A stretch of 64,000 nucleotides of DNA, from assembly GCA_022824495.1 (NCBI GenBank), contig JAJDZU010000011.1, positions 62,001-126,000 on the forward strand. Direction: 5' to 3'. Shown here piece after piece: positions 51,586-60,811 of the stretch. Under the pieces are notes generated by a model that was given only the letters and a program-made list of their open reading frames with translations, did not search any database and was not told the DNA's origin. The translations under genes and the position numbers were made by a program. Source of the DNA: Chloroflexota bacterium. GTDB lineage: Bacteria > Chloroflexota > UBA11872. How positions within the stretch are numbered: the first letter of the stretch is position 1; every line of letters starts with the position of its first letter.

Positions 51586-53373
51586 CTACGTCATCGCGCG
51601 TCGACGAAAGATCCGGCCCAAACGCGACAGGTCCGAGCGGACGTCAGGCGACTCAAGAAGCGAAATGCCGGCGAATGTCGTGAAGATCGGATCTGGGATC
51701 CCGTGGTCGGCGAAGACGAACCAGCGTTCGACGCCCAGCTGCTGGCCGCGCGTTTCCAGCCAGTCCAGGGCCTCGGCCAGAAACTGCTCGACCAGGTCGG
51801 CGCGGAACCGGCCGGCGGGAGCGACCAGGGTTTCGCCGTCCGCCGTCTCGTTGACGCGCCAGTCGTCAAATCCCCAGATGATGGCGAACTCCGTCAACCA
51901 GATTGGACGGTTTCGGTGCGCCGGAATCGCATCCAGGTAGGTCCGCAGGCCCTCCAGCTGCGCTTGCATCACCGACGCGTCCGTCATCGGCGGATCGATC
52001 CAGTCGATCTCGTAAGCGTGGATCCCCCAGATATCGATTGGGGGTTCCGTACCTCGCAGGTTGCGGTAGGCCGCTCGGAAACCATCGATCCACTCGCGAC
52101 CCGTCAGGTCGTTGCCAGCGCATCCCCGGCAGCGAAAGTCAAAGTTCAACGTGTTCGGCGCCACGATTCGGGCTGACGGGTCACCGGCTCGGATGGCCGT
52201 GACGACGCGGTCGAAGAACGCCGCGTAGGCCTTTGGCGTCAGGTTGTCCTGGAGCCCGGTGTTGGGCTCGTTGCCGATCGCCCAGGCCGCGCCCGGATGC
52301 CGCGCCGCTTGTGATCCAAGCTCGGCGAGTGAGGGTTCATTGGCCGGTCGAACGACAGCCACCTTCTCAGTCCCCGGCGGAGAGTCGTCCAGGCTGGCGG
52401 AGTAGTCCAGATAGCTGCGGGCGCCGGTGCGCGTCAGCACGTTGGGAACGCTGTCGGCGACATGCCGATGCAGCGCAATGACGCCGTAGCGCCCGTCGCC
52501 CGCGGGCGGCCAGGTCGGCGAGTCATTCCAGGGCCGGAATGCTTGCGTCAGGTCGGTGCCGGAGATCGCGACAGGTCGTCGCATGTCCAGCGGCAGCCCC
52601 GGCGCGTACTGGCGCAATAACGGGTTGGCGGAGGCCGCGGCGGCCAGGCTGGGGCTCAGGCGCTCGCCGGTAATCAGCGACTTGAGGTGGTCGCCCAACA
52701 GCAGGCCGCCAGTCGCGCCGGATGCCGCATCAAAGTGCATCACACCCCGCTGGAAGCGCTGATACACGAAGCTCGCATTTGCCGGATCGGTCTCGGGCCT
52801 GCTCAGGGGCAGTCCCCAGATTTCCAGCGCCGCAAGTTCCCGTAAGTGCGCCGGAATCCCGGGCGGCGCGGCTGCCAGGTACTCGCGCAGGAAGCTCACG
52901 TGCTCGTGCTGCCAGCGATTGGGAACGTGCTCGCGAATGAACGCCCGCACGGCACTCGCGTATCCCGCCGCACCGACCTGCGGGGCCGACGACGCGAGAC
53001 CATGGTCGACTGCCGGAATAGTCAGCCCGCCGAAGCGCCGATAGTCCAGGTAGGGCGCTTGCAGGATGTTCAAGCCGCGCGGAGATCCGTTTGGCCCGAT
53101 CTGAATGCCCTGCCGCTGGAAGAGTTGCACCTCGAACCCGTAGAGCGTGAAGACGTTGCTGATGGGATACCCGAACGTCTTCAGGCCGCCGCGAGACTCG
53201 AAATAGGCTCGGACCTGCGGGTTCCATACACCGAAGCCCGTTTCCTCGAAGAACAGAGGGGTGTGCTCGTCCGCGCAGATCGAGCCGGCCGTTGTCGCTG
53301 CCAGCAGCGCGGCTATGGCAAAGCTGGACGCCCATGCAGACAGACGCCGCCCCCAATTGCTGCGGCCCCGCAT
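51586..53373 (-). CDS. Secreted clan GH-A glycoside hydrolase with N-terminal LGFP-like repeat
   Basis: Protein of 595 residues from ATG 53373. A signal peptide (about 1-35, ending GSICADE) precedes an LGFP-like segment GFGVWNPQVRAYFESRGGL, FGYPISNVFTLYG at about 45-80. The TIM-barrel follows: acid/base Glu in IGNEPN (about residue 379) and nucleophile Glu in WLTEFA (about 495), a clan GH-A layout closest to GH39/GH5-like enzymes. The upstream extension to 53880 would read through the neighbouring gene and is not family-like. It probably trims or remodels the polysaccharide made by this operon. Confidence 0.8.
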   Translation of the reverse strand: MRGRSNWGRRLSAWASSFAIAALLAATTAGSICADEHTPLFFEETGFGVWNPQVRAYFESRGGLKTFGYPISNVFTLYGFEVQLFQRQGIQIGPNGSPRGLNILQAPYLDYRRFGGLTIPAVDHGLASSAPQVGAAGYASAVRAFIREHVPNRWQHEHVSFLREYLAAAPPGIPAHLRELAALEIWGLPLSRPETDPANASFVYQRFQRGVMHFDAASGATGGLLLGDHLKSLITGERLSPSLAAAASANPLLRQYAPGLPLDMRRPVAISGTDLTQAFRPWNDSPTWPPAGDGRYGVIALHRHVADSVPNVLTRTGARSYLDYSASLDDSPPGTEKVAVVRPANEPSLAELGSQAARHPGAAWAIGNEPNTGLQDNLTPKAYAAFFDRVVTAIRAGDPSARIVAPNTLNFDFRCRGCAGNDLTGREWIDGFRAAYRNLRGTEPPIDIWGIHAYEIDWIDPPMTDASVMQAQLEGLRTYLDAIPAHRNRPIWLTEFAIIWGFDDWRVNETADGETLVAPAGRFRADLVEQFLAEALDWLETRGQQLGVERWFVFADHGIPDPIFTTFAGISLLESPDVRSDLSRLGRIFRRRAMT

Positions 53374-53393
53374 GGCGGCCGGACGTGTTACGC

Positions 53394-54563
53394 CTATGGG
53401 AATTCGAGACCGGTTTTGCGATTGGCCGCCAGCATGGCGATGAACTCGCGGCCTATCGGACGAATGGAGACTGCTCCCGTGGCATCGTTTATCCGGAGCT
53501 TTAGGTGTTGGAAGTACTGGTCCGTGAAGCCGGGAGGGCCGGCCAGCGCCTCCGTTATCGGATAGCCCAGAACCTTGGCGCCCCCAAGGGCCTGAAACGT
53601 GGTCAGCAGCGCCCCGCTCAGGTTGTGCCCGGTTTGTGGGAAGTATCGGCCCGCGCCGATTGTCCGCGCCGGGGGATCGGGCCCCACGTACTGCCCGTTC
53701 TCGCCGCGAACCCAGGATGTGGCGAGCACCGGTTGAATCTCGTATCCGGAACCGGCCAGGTGGGGGTGGTATCCCAGAACGCCGTTCGCACAGATCTGGA
53801 CGTACACACCGAGACCCGGGTCCGTCTCGATGATCGTTCCGCCTGGACCGACCGCCACGAAAAACCCATTCGTCAGGCACGGTCCCCAGGTGTCTGCACC
53901 GCCGGTTGATGCGTAGAAATCCGCCAATTCAGGGATTACGGGCGTGGGACGCGTACCGACGACGAAAGCGCCCGGCTCCGTAAACACAAACTCAACGCAG
54001 ACCGCTCGCAAGTCCATATGGGCGGCTACAAGGCGACCGGGACTCACGACCAGAGACTCCACGTCGATACCGGGAGGCTTCATGGACGACGGAAAACAGA
54101 GCCTCGCCAGTTGCGCGCGGGTGAGCGAGCCCGGGAGCGTGCCGCGACCGGTTGCGCCCACGCTGACGTGGACTCCGATGATCGGGTGCCCACCATTCGT
54201 TGCTTCAATGAACTGACGGGCAGCTTCGGGCGTAGCCACTGGCAGTCGGCGACGGCTCGGGGTGGATTCTCGGGTCGAGACGTCAAGCAGTCGTATGTCG
54301 GATCGCGAGCGGTCGTATGTCTCGGCGCCGCGCGCATACGGGCCAACAGTGACTTCAATCTCTTGGGGGGGCGGCTGTGGCGGTGGGGCTGATGGGGTGA
54401 GCGCGGGTCCCGTCTGGCCGACCGCGGGCTCGGGGCGGGAGGTGAATACGATCGCGGCGATGCCGAGCGACACGGCGACGATGATCCACCCGACGAGCGA
54501 GCGAGGGGACTGAGCAGGACGGGAGGCCTGCAGCGGATCGGCGTCATTTGCGCTACGGCGCAT
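53394..54563 (-). CDS. Membrane-anchored protein with LGFP-like segment
   Basis: Protein of 389 residues: N-terminal anchor (VGWIIVAVSLGIAAIVF), a long Pro/Ser/Thr-rich linker, an unassigned middle region with paired Cys, and a C-terminal LGFP-like segment GHNLSGALLTTFQALGGAK followed by VLGYPITEALAG. The same segment type occurs in the adjacent hydrolase, suggesting both bind the same surface polymer. It overlaps the lipoprotein gene by 11 bases. Function unknown. Confidence 0.7.
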   Translation of the reverse strand: MRRSANDADPLQASRPAQSPRSLVGWIIVAVSLGIAAIVFTSRPEPAVGQTGPALTPSAPPPQPPPQEIEVTVGPYARGAETYDRSRSDIRLLDVSTRESTPSRRRLPVATPEAARQFIEATNGGHPIIGVHVSVGATGRGTLPGSLTRAQLARLCFPSSMKPPGIDVESLVVSPGRLVAAHMDLRAVCVEFVFTEPGAFVVGTRPTPVIPELADFYASTGGADTWGPCLTNGFFVAVGPGGTIIETDPGLGVYVQICANGVLGYHPHLAGSGYEIQPVLATSWVRGENGQYVGPDPPARTIGAGRYFPQTGHNLSGALLTTFQALGGAKVLGYPITEALAGPPGFTDQYFQHLKLRINDATGAVSIRPIGREFIAMLAANRKTGLEFP

Positions 54564-55401
54564 GGGTCAGTGCTTGTCCGACCGGGGTATGAACGAGCCG
54601 CTGAAGCAGGGCGCGGCCCCAGCCTTCGCTGACCTGATTGCCCCACACGAGCAGCACCGTGAGCACGGTCCGCGCACGCGCAGCTGTCCACTCCTCCAGG
54701 ACGAACTTGACGCGGCTTCCATCGAGGGCTGCGAACCAGCCCGTTCGCAGGGAGCGGCTTGCGGTGAGGTCCGGCGCAAGCTCCTGGCTGGAGGTTGTGG
54801 AGGGATCCAATTCGGCCATCAGTCCGAGTGGGTTGGCCGCTAAGCCGGTCGCTGCCGGTTCCATTCGACCGACGGTACGTGCGGCCGATGCGAATAAGTC
54901 CGCTGATGTGCCGTTGGCGTGATTGGAAATCCGGGCGACGGCAGCCAGCGGGCCGTCGCGCTCAATGCGTTCGTCGCGCAGCTTGGCGCGCTCGCTGAAT
55001 CCGAACGCGACCACGGTTGCGGCAATCTGGCCGCTACGAGGAATGCCAGGATCGGACGCTGATCTCGTGCTGAACAGTTCGAAGTAGTTTGGGCCCAGGT
55101 CTCCGGCGTCCGGGAGTCGAAATGGTGTTGGGGATCCGGGGTCGTCTGCGGATTCGGATGCGGCCTCTGGCGACGACACCACGATGGGCCGGCTCTGTGG
55201 CGGTGCCAAGGTGCGCGAGGCGTCGGCGGAGTCTGACGCGGACACCGAGGCTTCGGTGGACGGAGTTGTAGGCGTGCGGGGCGACTGATCTGCGGGTGGC
55301 AGCCATGCTTGAGGCTCGGGACCGGCCGCTGTGCATGCTGTGAGCAGAGCAACAGCGCCCAGAGCAGCCAGGCGCAACGCACTGGATCTCAGCAGGCTCA
55401 C
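54553..55401 (-). CDS. Lipoprotein of the polysaccharide operon
   Basis: Protein of 282 residues. The N-terminus LRLAALGAVALLTACTAAG has a canonical lipobox (LTAC) so the product is lipid-anchored outside the membrane. A Ser/Pro/Asp-rich linker (about residues 25-90) precedes an unassigned domain. The start overlaps the DUF4012 stop by four bases and its end overlaps the next gene by 11, so it is firmly in the operon. No family recognised. Confidence 0.75.
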   Translation of the reverse strand: MSLLRSSALRLAALGAVALLTACTAAGPEPQAWLPPADQSPRTPTTPSTEASVSASDSADASRTLAPPQSRPIVVSSPEAASESADDPGSPTPFRLPDAGDLGPNYFELFSTRSASDPGIPRSGQIAATVVAFGFSERAKLRDERIERDGPLAAVARISNHANGTSADLFASAARTVGRMEPAATGLAANPLGLMAELDPSTTSSQELAPDLTASRSLRTGWFAALDGSRVKFVLEEWTAARARTVLTVLLVWGNQVSEGWGRALLQRLVHTPVGQALTHAP

Positions 55402-57224
55402 GCGCTCGGACTCCTAAACGTGAGATCGGTGGCGAGGCGTCCCTTGAAGATCCGTTGTTGCGGTGTCTGGATTAACAGCCGATGCCCGTCGGTTCCGGGC
55501 TGTTTGGGAACACTCAGCAGGTAGCCGCTGGCACTCCAACGGGCCGGGAGGTGAGGGGGTAGCCGATAGCGGAAACTCACGCGCTGGCGTTGACCAGCAG
55601 GGAGGTCAAGGAAGCCTGCGAACTCCGTAAGCCCGTCGACCTGGCGTGCGTGTTGTGGATCGGTCAGACCCGAGATCGACGTAAGGCGGGCGCCCGGCGG
55701 GACATATACGCGAAGGTAGTCCGCCAGGCGCTTGCCGGCGTTCGCAGGCGAGTTCCTGTTGACGTAATCGATCAACAGCGTTGCCTGTCCGGTCGTCGGA
55801 TCCACGTGATATTGGATGGTCTGTTCGATCGCCCGGAAGGGCGCACCGTGGTCCACCTGGGCGTCCACGATGTAGACCAGATCGTCAGTTGCCGCCGGCA
55901 GGCGTCCGCCCGCCCCTACCTGCTCCACCAGGCGTTGCAAGCCGGGCTCTTCGAACGCGGCCAGCAGGTGCTTCTCCGCAACCATCGCCTGTACCGCGCC
56001 CATCAACGTCCCTGGATCCGAGCGCAGCCGCTCGGCAATCGAATCCAGCAGGGCCGAGGTCAATGCGGCATAGAACGGCCGCTCGCTGAACCAGGCGCGG
56101 CGGTCGCCGGTGGAGTGGGCGAAGTGCTCCAACACCGTGTAGGCGTTGGCTGTGGTTACGCGCACCTCGTGGCCCGGAACCTCTACCGGACCGATGGCGG
56201 CCAGCAGGATGCCCAGCGCCTGCTGGTCGAACGCGAGCACCCCGTCCACCGGCTCCACATTGTTCAGCGCCAGGAACCGCTGAATCTCGTCGGCGGACGA
56301 CCGGTAGTCGGGATGCCAGTTGGCGTCGCGCAGGTTCCAGTCGCGCATGCCCTGGTAGCGGCGGAACTGCGGAGGTGCGGGGACACGTGGGCGGGTCGGG
56401 TCCTCGACCAGGTAGCTGCGCAAGTAGGTCAGGTCGCGCAGCTCCCCGTTTGCGACCGTCACGAACGCGACGTTGCCAATGAACCCGCCGGTTGGCCGCA
56501 GTTCGTCGCTCTTCTGGGCCAGCAGCAGGTACCGCTTCGGCGTCGGCGAGCCGAGCGCGGTTGGAGCAATAAGCGCGGCCTGTAGCACGGTGCGCTGGGT
56601 CTCGATCGCGTGCCGCAGCGCCGCCGTCCGACGCTCGTCCAAGAGAGCGCCCGCTGCCGTGGGCGTGGCGTTCAGTCGCCGGCTGGCGCGCTCGACGCTG
56701 GCGAGTTGCTCTCGAATGGTCTTGCGCTCAGCGTTGAGGGCGTCGACAACCGCACGCAGCGGCGCTTCCGGCGCGTTGCCTTCGCGCGTCAGGCGGTCCA
56801 CAAGTCTTGCCGCCAGATCCAGTGAAGTTGCGGCCGCAGAGCCGAGCTCTAGGTAGATGGCAAGCAGGCCCTGGGCTTCCTCTATCCAGCGCCCGACCGG
56901 CGGGATGAGTGACACGAGCCAGAGCGCGGCCCGGTGGCGATGCAGTCCGCGCTCAACCTCAGCCAGCCGCGCAGTCGCGGACTCCAGCGTACTGCTGTTG
57001 GCCCGCAGGTCGGCGACATCGGTGGTGCCGTCGGCAACCTGCCAGCGAACAACGGCAATCGACTCGAACGCAGACCTGGCTTCCAAGGTGAGGCGGGTGA
57101 GGTCGCACGCGCCCACAGCAAGGATCACAAGCGCAGAAGCCAGTGCCACCTGAACCAGCCGCCGGTAGCGAGATGCACGGGTGGTGTCTGCGCCCGTCTT
57201 CCGCACAGACTCAGGCGGCGCCAC
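55398..57224 (-). CDS. DUF4012 protein of the polysaccharide operon
   Basis: Protein of about 608 residues from GTG 57224 (GTG 57206 is an alternative). After an N-terminal hydrophobic segment (LVQVALASALVILAVGACD) lies a largely extracytoplasmic body with RPTGGFIGNVAFVTV and NLRDANWHPDYRSSADEI, the DUF4012 signature. Members accompany bacterial exopolysaccharide or capsule genes, often with a sugar transferase, as here. The start overlaps that transferase by 14 bases. Its role is probably in polymer assembly or attachment; LytR-CpsA-Psr-like activity is possible but unproven. Confidence 0.85.
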   Translation of the reverse strand: MAPPESVRKTGADTTRASRYRRLVQVALASALVILAVGACDLTRLTLEARSAFESIAVVRWQVADGTTDVADLRANSSTLESATARLAEVERGLHRHRAALWLVSLIPPVGRWIEEAQGLLAIYLELGSAAATSLDLAARLVDRLTREGNAPEAPLRAVVDALNAERKTIREQLASVERASRRLNATPTAAGALLDERRTAALRHAIETQRTVLQAALIAPTALGSPTPKRYLLLAQKSDELRPTGGFIGNVAFVTVANGELRDLTYLRSYLVEDPTRPRVPAPPQFRRYQGMRDWNLRDANWHPDYRSSADEIQRFLALNNVEPVDGVLAFDQQALGILLAAIGPVEVPGHEVRVTTANAYTVLEHFAHSTGDRRAWFSERPFYAALTSALLDSIAERLRSDPGTLMGAVQAMVAEKHLLAAFEEPGLQRLVEQVGAGGRLPAATDDLVYIVDAQVDHGAPFRAIEQTIQYHVDPTTGQATLLIDYVNRNSPANAGKRLADYLRVYVPPGARLTSISGLTDPQHARQVDGLTEFAGFLDLPAGQRQRVSFRYRLPPHLPARWSASGYLLSVPKQPGTDGHRLLIQTPQQRIFKGRLATDLTFRSPSA

Positions 57225-57819
57225 GGCGCGACAGAACGACAGGGATGGTGCGCAGGAGAATGAACAGGTCGAGCGTGAGAGATCGCCGCCGGATGTAGAG
57301 CAGGTCCGTCGCCACCAGCCGGCGAAACGATGCATGACCCCGCGAGGTCACTTGCTGCAGGCCGGTGAGTCCGGGACGTACGCTGAGTCGACGTCTGTCC
57401 CGGGCGTTGTAGTGCCTAAACTCGTACGTTAGGGCGGGACGCGGTCCCACCAGGCTCATTTCTCCCCTGAGCACGTTCACCAGCTGCGGAATCTCGTCGA
57501 GGCTCCAGAGGCGCAGCAGGCGACCGACACGGGTCAGGCGCGGGTCATCTCGCAACTTGCCGGAGCTGTGGATCCCTCGGATGTACCGTGCAGCAAAAGA
57601 TTCGTGAGCGACCGTGGAGGCCCCGGCTCGCATAGTTCGGAACTTGTAATACCGGAACCTTCGGCAACCCAGGCCATGCACCCAGGCGCTGTAAAGAACC
57701 GGGCCTCGGGAGTCGAGCTTGATCAGGACGGCGATCAGCAGCCAGATCGGAAGGCCGATGACCAGCAGAAACAGCGCGAGACCGATGTCCAGCGCGCGCT
57801 TGAAATGTTCGTACGGCAC
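57211..57819 (-). CDS. Monotopic sugar-phosphate transferase (PglC/WcaJ type)
   Basis: Phosphoglycosyl transferase of 202 residues: a short membrane-inserted helix ([20 protein letters not shown]) followed by [23 protein letters not shown] and VGPRPAL, the classical bacterial sugar transferase signature (catalytic Asp-Glu pair in LDEIPQ). It transfers a sugar-1-phosphate from a nucleotide sugar to undecaprenyl phosphate, the first membrane step of polysaccharide synthesis. It is the first gene of the seven-gene operon; the following starts overlap or lie within 20 bases. Confidence 0.92.
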   Translation of the reverse strand: MPYEHFKRALDIGLALFLLVIGLPIWLLIAVLIKLDSRGPVLYSAWVHGLGCRRFRYYKFRTMRAGASTVAHESFAARYIRGIHSSGKLRDDPRLTRVGRLLRLWSLDEIPQLVNVLRGEMSLVGPRPALTYEFRHYNARDRRRLSVRPGLTGLQQVTSRGHASFRRLVATDLLYIRRRSLTLDLFILLRTIPVVLSRRGAA

Positions 57820-58358
57820 TTGTGGGCGGCCCGCGGACGCGGTGGATTCTCACCGCGGCTCGCATGGGGTACGGGTTCGGCCGCCCCAACATCCCTAGTC
57901 GGATGTCGTCCTGAACCTCTCGGGTCCAAGTCCAGTGTCTCACATGCAACTCGGCCGATTCCCAAGATTGAGCTGGCATTGACAGTTGGAGCCGGGCCCG
58001 AACCCGTCAGATGGAGGTTGGCCGCCAGCGCTAGCAAACGCAACGGTCACCAATTAGCTTTGAGCGGCCGCAGCGGCTGCGGGGGGCGCACGACGTTTGC
58101 AGTGAAAGTGAAGAAGAGACCTGCGGCATGCACACTTCCAGGCTACCTACGGGACTGATCCAGATCATTGAGGGCGCCTTGGTGTCCACGGTGTTCTGAT
58201 CAATCCATCGATAATCGGCGATTCGGTCTTGCATAGTGCCGAGAATTGTTTGATGCGCTTGGATCAGCGCGCCAGCAAACTTCAGTTGCACGTCAGTTAC
58301 CGATGTTGCAAACTTCGGTTGAGTTCGAGCCTTCACTTCGTCATTAGGAGGACGATTG
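57820..58358. other. 539-base intergenic region
   Basis: Divergent gap between the sugar transferase and the 88-codon orphan gene. It contains a 6-bp inverted repeat ACATCC / GGATGT (57889-57906, 6-base spacer) about 70 bases upstream of the sugar transferase start, which could be a regulator site. A minus-strand frame (within 58031-58540) reads protein-like in its second half but is antisense to the orphan gene at its start. No RNA gene was recognised. Confidence 0.4.
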
Positions 58359-58619
58359 ATGAAGTTTAAGGAAGTTGTATCAGGCAGCGAATGGGCGAGC
58401 CGACCGCAGCGCATGCGGCGCGTGAGTCCGGAAATCAGGGAAATCGTTCGCGCTGCCGGTCGAAGTAAGGCCGGCGAGTGGGTGGTCGTCAGTCTTTCCG
58501 ATGACGAGAAGAAGCGACAACCGACGCTGCGTGGACGCATCCAGGCAGCTGCGGTTCAACAAGGGTTCAAAGTGAAGTTTGAGATGCGCAACGGTGACTT
58601 GGGAGTCCAGAAAGAGGGC
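58359..58619 (+). CDS. Small orphan basic/acidic protein with strong ribosome binding site
   Basis: Protein of 86-87 residues starting at ATG 58359. AGGAGG at 58346-58351, seven bases upstream, is the best ribosome binding site in the window, and a clear terminator follows at 58640. Residues such as WVVVSLSDDEKKRQPTLRGR and KVKFEMRNGD suggest a small soluble alpha/beta protein; no family recognised. Between divergent and convergent genes it stands alone as a monocistronic unit, which together with the signals suggests high expression. Confidence 0.7.
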
Positions 58620-58639
58620 TAGTCCCAGTCGCTAGGTGC

Positions 58640-58666
58640 AAAGGCCGCGCCTAGGGCGCGGCCTTT
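58640..58666 (+). terminator. Terminator of the small orphan gene
   Basis: Perfect 12-bp stem AAAGGCCGCGCC / GGCGCGGCCTTT with a TAG loop, closing with TTT on the plus strand. AAA at the base on the other side could let it act weakly in the reverse direction for the convergent GMC/subunit-3 genes. Confidence 0.8.
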
Positions 58667-58697
58667 CGCTTTAGGCGAGAGTTACCGACAGAGTGCG

Positions 58698-59144
58698 TTA
58701 ATCGTCCCGCCAGAGCTTGCCCATGGCCCGGACTCGCGAAAGTCGCGACTCATCAAATGCTGGCAGCTCAAAGCCCAGAGGCTGCGGTGGACCGTCAATG
58801 CCGAGAGATGCCTGTATGTCAGGCCTTGTGTAGTACGCGTTGTACGTTTGCTTCACGAGCTCGGAAAACGACTCGGGATCGGAATCTTCTACCTTTCGAA
58901 GTACTTCCACACGCCTGCCGGCGTCGAGTTCAGCGAAGGGTGTTTTGCCGGATCTGACCTCGATTGCCCGCAGAGTGGTCAGAACGGGGCGTCGCAGCCG
59001 CGGTTGCTCGGCGAGGTAGGCGTCAACGGTCAGGGCCGCACCCAGGGTCCCGGCGGGCGGAAGGTCGCCGTAGGAGGGCACCAGTTCATTCTGGACCAAC
59101 GACAGCAGCGCCAGTTCTTTCGGCGTAAGGAACCGCGGCGTCAT
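58698..59144 (-). CDS. Gluconate-2-dehydrogenase subunit 3-like protein
   Basis: Protein of 148 residues with LTPKELALLSLVQNELVPSY and SFSELVKQTYNAYYTRPDIQ, the pattern of the small third subunit that pairs with flavoprotein gluconate-type dehydrogenases. The start is ATG 59144, preceded by AGGAGG; it overlaps the GMC stop by four bases (ATGA). There is no Tat signal visible on this copy. It probably assists maturation or membrane association of the neighbouring flavoprotein. The gene order large subunit then small subunit fits an operon. Confidence 0.8.
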   Translation of the reverse strand: MTPRFLTPKELALLSLVQNELVPSYGDLPPAGTLGAALTVDAYLAEQPRLRRPVLTTLRAIEVRSGKTPFAELDAGRRVEVLRKVEDSDPESFSELVKQTYNAYYTRPDIQASLGIDGPPQPLGFELPAFDESRLSRVRAMGKLWRDD

Positions 59145-60757
59145 GCCGCCACCTCCTGGTAGTTTCGGCCCAGCCAGTCGGCGCAGCGCAGGGCGATCGC
59201 TTGAATGGTGCTGGTCGGGTTTACGGCGGCGGAGGTGGTGAACGTGCTGCCGTCGATTACGAACAGATTCGGGCACTCGTGCGCCTGGCCCCATCCATTG
59301 ATGACCGATGACTCCGGGTCGTCGCCCATCCGGCATGTGCCCATCAGATGCCAACCGGACTCCCGAACTAACGGGTCAACCAGGATTTCCACGGCCTCGG
59401 CGGCCTCAAAGAGGTCGCGAGCTCGCGCGATGCCGAATTCAAGCATGCGCTGAGTGTTTTCGCCCAGCCGATACTCGACCCGTGGGGCTGGGATGCCGTG
59501 CGCATCCGTGAGCTCGGAATCGAGCGTCACGCGATTCTCGCGCTCCGGGAGATCTTCCAGCATCACGCTCGTCGTCATCGTATGTGCATATCGCGACCGC
59601 AGGGCTTCGTGATGACCACTACCCCACGGCACGGGATGCCCGAGGATTCCGCCGTTCGCGACGGAAAGCGGTCCGACGTTACGAGAGAGTTGGAGTTCAA
59701 AGCCGCGGACATAGCCTCGGGACAGGTCGGTTTCATAGAACTCCTGGCAGTTCATCAACCCGCCAATCGGCCCACGCTGCCCGTTCACGACTTCCTCGAA
59801 CACACCGCTGACAAGTGCAACGGGATGAAACATCAAATAAGCGCCGACGATGCCCGAGTTGTTCGCCAAGCCACTCGGAAAGATCGCCGACGTTGAGTTG
59901 AGCAGTAGCCGAGGTGTGCCTACGCCGTTGGCAGCCATCACCACGACGCCAGCGGAGTGGCTCTGGCGCACGCCCTGCTCGTCGTAGTAAAGGGCTCCCG
60001 TAGCTCGCCCGGCGCGGTCCACGGTTATCTGTTCAACGCGTGCGTGGGTGATGAGTTGCACGCCTTGGGCCAGAGCTTTCGGCCAGTACGTCACGTGGGC
60101 GCTGGACATGGCGCCGATTGGGCACCCAATGTCACACGGCCCGCAGCAGTTACAGGGCGATCGGTTCTCGCCGAAGGGCTCCGAGATTAACGCGTTGTCG
60201 CACGGCCACCAGTGCCAGCCCAGCTTCTCCAGGCCCCGGAGATACGCCTCGCAGCCGGCGTCGAAGGCCAGCGGCGGCGTCTGCCGGGGACTGCGCGGCG
60301 GGTTGCCGGGGTCGCCCGCCAAACCCGATACGCCCACCATCGAGTCGTTGAGGTCGTAGAAGGGCTCCAAGTCCCAGTACGTAAATGGCCAGTCATCGGC
60401 CACACCGTCCAGCGTCTTCACCCGGAAGTCAGATGGCCGCATACGCGGAAAGTGTCCGCTCCAATGCACCGTACTGCCGCCGACGGCGTTGACCATCAGC
60501 GGATGAATCGGCGTCCCGCTGTTGTTGATGGGATAGTCCTCAGCCCAGCCGCGGACGTTTGGATCCTTGGCGAACGAGGTCTGGCGGGCGAGTTCGTAAT
60601 CGGGACGCGAGTGCGCGTACTCGGATTGATCGACCCAGCGGCCCTGCTCCAGGCAGGTGACGCGCAGTCCCCGCCGCGAAAGCGACCAAGCCGCCGCGGC
60701 GCCTGAGGCGCCGGAACCAACAATCAGGACATCAGAATCATGTTCTGGCGCAGGCAT
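59141..60757 (-). CDS. GMC-family FAD oxidoreductase (gluconate/sorbitol dehydrogenase-like)
   Basis: Flavoprotein of 538 residues. FAD motif DVLIVGSGASGAAAAWSLS, GGSTVHWSGHFPRM, a Cys-rich CNCCGPCDIGCPIGA typical of membrane gluconate/sorbitol dehydrogenases, and the C-terminal active-site region LMGTCRMGDDPESSV with SAAVNPTSTIQAI. It oxidises a sugar or sugar acid. It has no cytochrome c subunit beside it in the window, so the electron acceptor is unclear. Translationally coupled to the subunit-3-like gene. Confidence 0.92.
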   Translation of the reverse strand: MPAPEHDSDVLIVGSGASGAAAAWSLSRRGLRVTCLEQGRWVDQSEYAHSRPDYELARQTSFAKDPNVRGWAEDYPINNSGTPIHPLMVNAVGGSTVHWSGHFPRMRPSDFRVKTLDGVADDWPFTYWDLEPFYDLNDSMVGVSGLAGDPGNPPRSPRQTPPLAFDAGCEAYLRGLEKLGWHWWPCDNALISEPFGENRSPCNCCGPCDIGCPIGAMSSAHVTYWPKALAQGVQLITHARVEQITVDRAGRATGALYYDEQGVRQSHSAGVVVMAANGVGTPRLLLNSTSAIFPSGLANNSGIVGAYLMFHPVALVSGVFEEVVNGQRGPIGGLMNCQEFYETDLSRGYVRGFELQLSRNVGPLSVANGGILGHPVPWGSGHHEALRSRYAHTMTTSVMLEDLPERENRVTLDSELTDAHGIPAPRVEYRLGENTQRMLEFGIARARDLFEAAEAVEILVDPLVRESGWHLMGTCRMGDDPESSVINGWGQAHECPNLFVIDGSTFTTSAAVNPTSTIQAIALRCADWLGRNYQEVAA

Positions 60758-60811
60758 GGGATCGTCACCAGCGGTCGGCCGGTTGAAGCATACGAGCCGT
60801 GCGTCGGCGCG

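Noticed and set aside
53374..53880. N-terminal extension of the GH-A hydrolase to 53880
   Set aside because: The added 169 codons overlap the anchored LGFP-like gene in another frame and precede a proper signal peptide starting at ATG 53373.
58031..58540. 169-codon minus-strand open frame in the intergenic region
   Set aside because: Its first half is antisense to the well-signalled orphan gene at 58359. The second half reads protein-like, but no start codon with a ribosome binding site was found; left as part of the intergenic entry.
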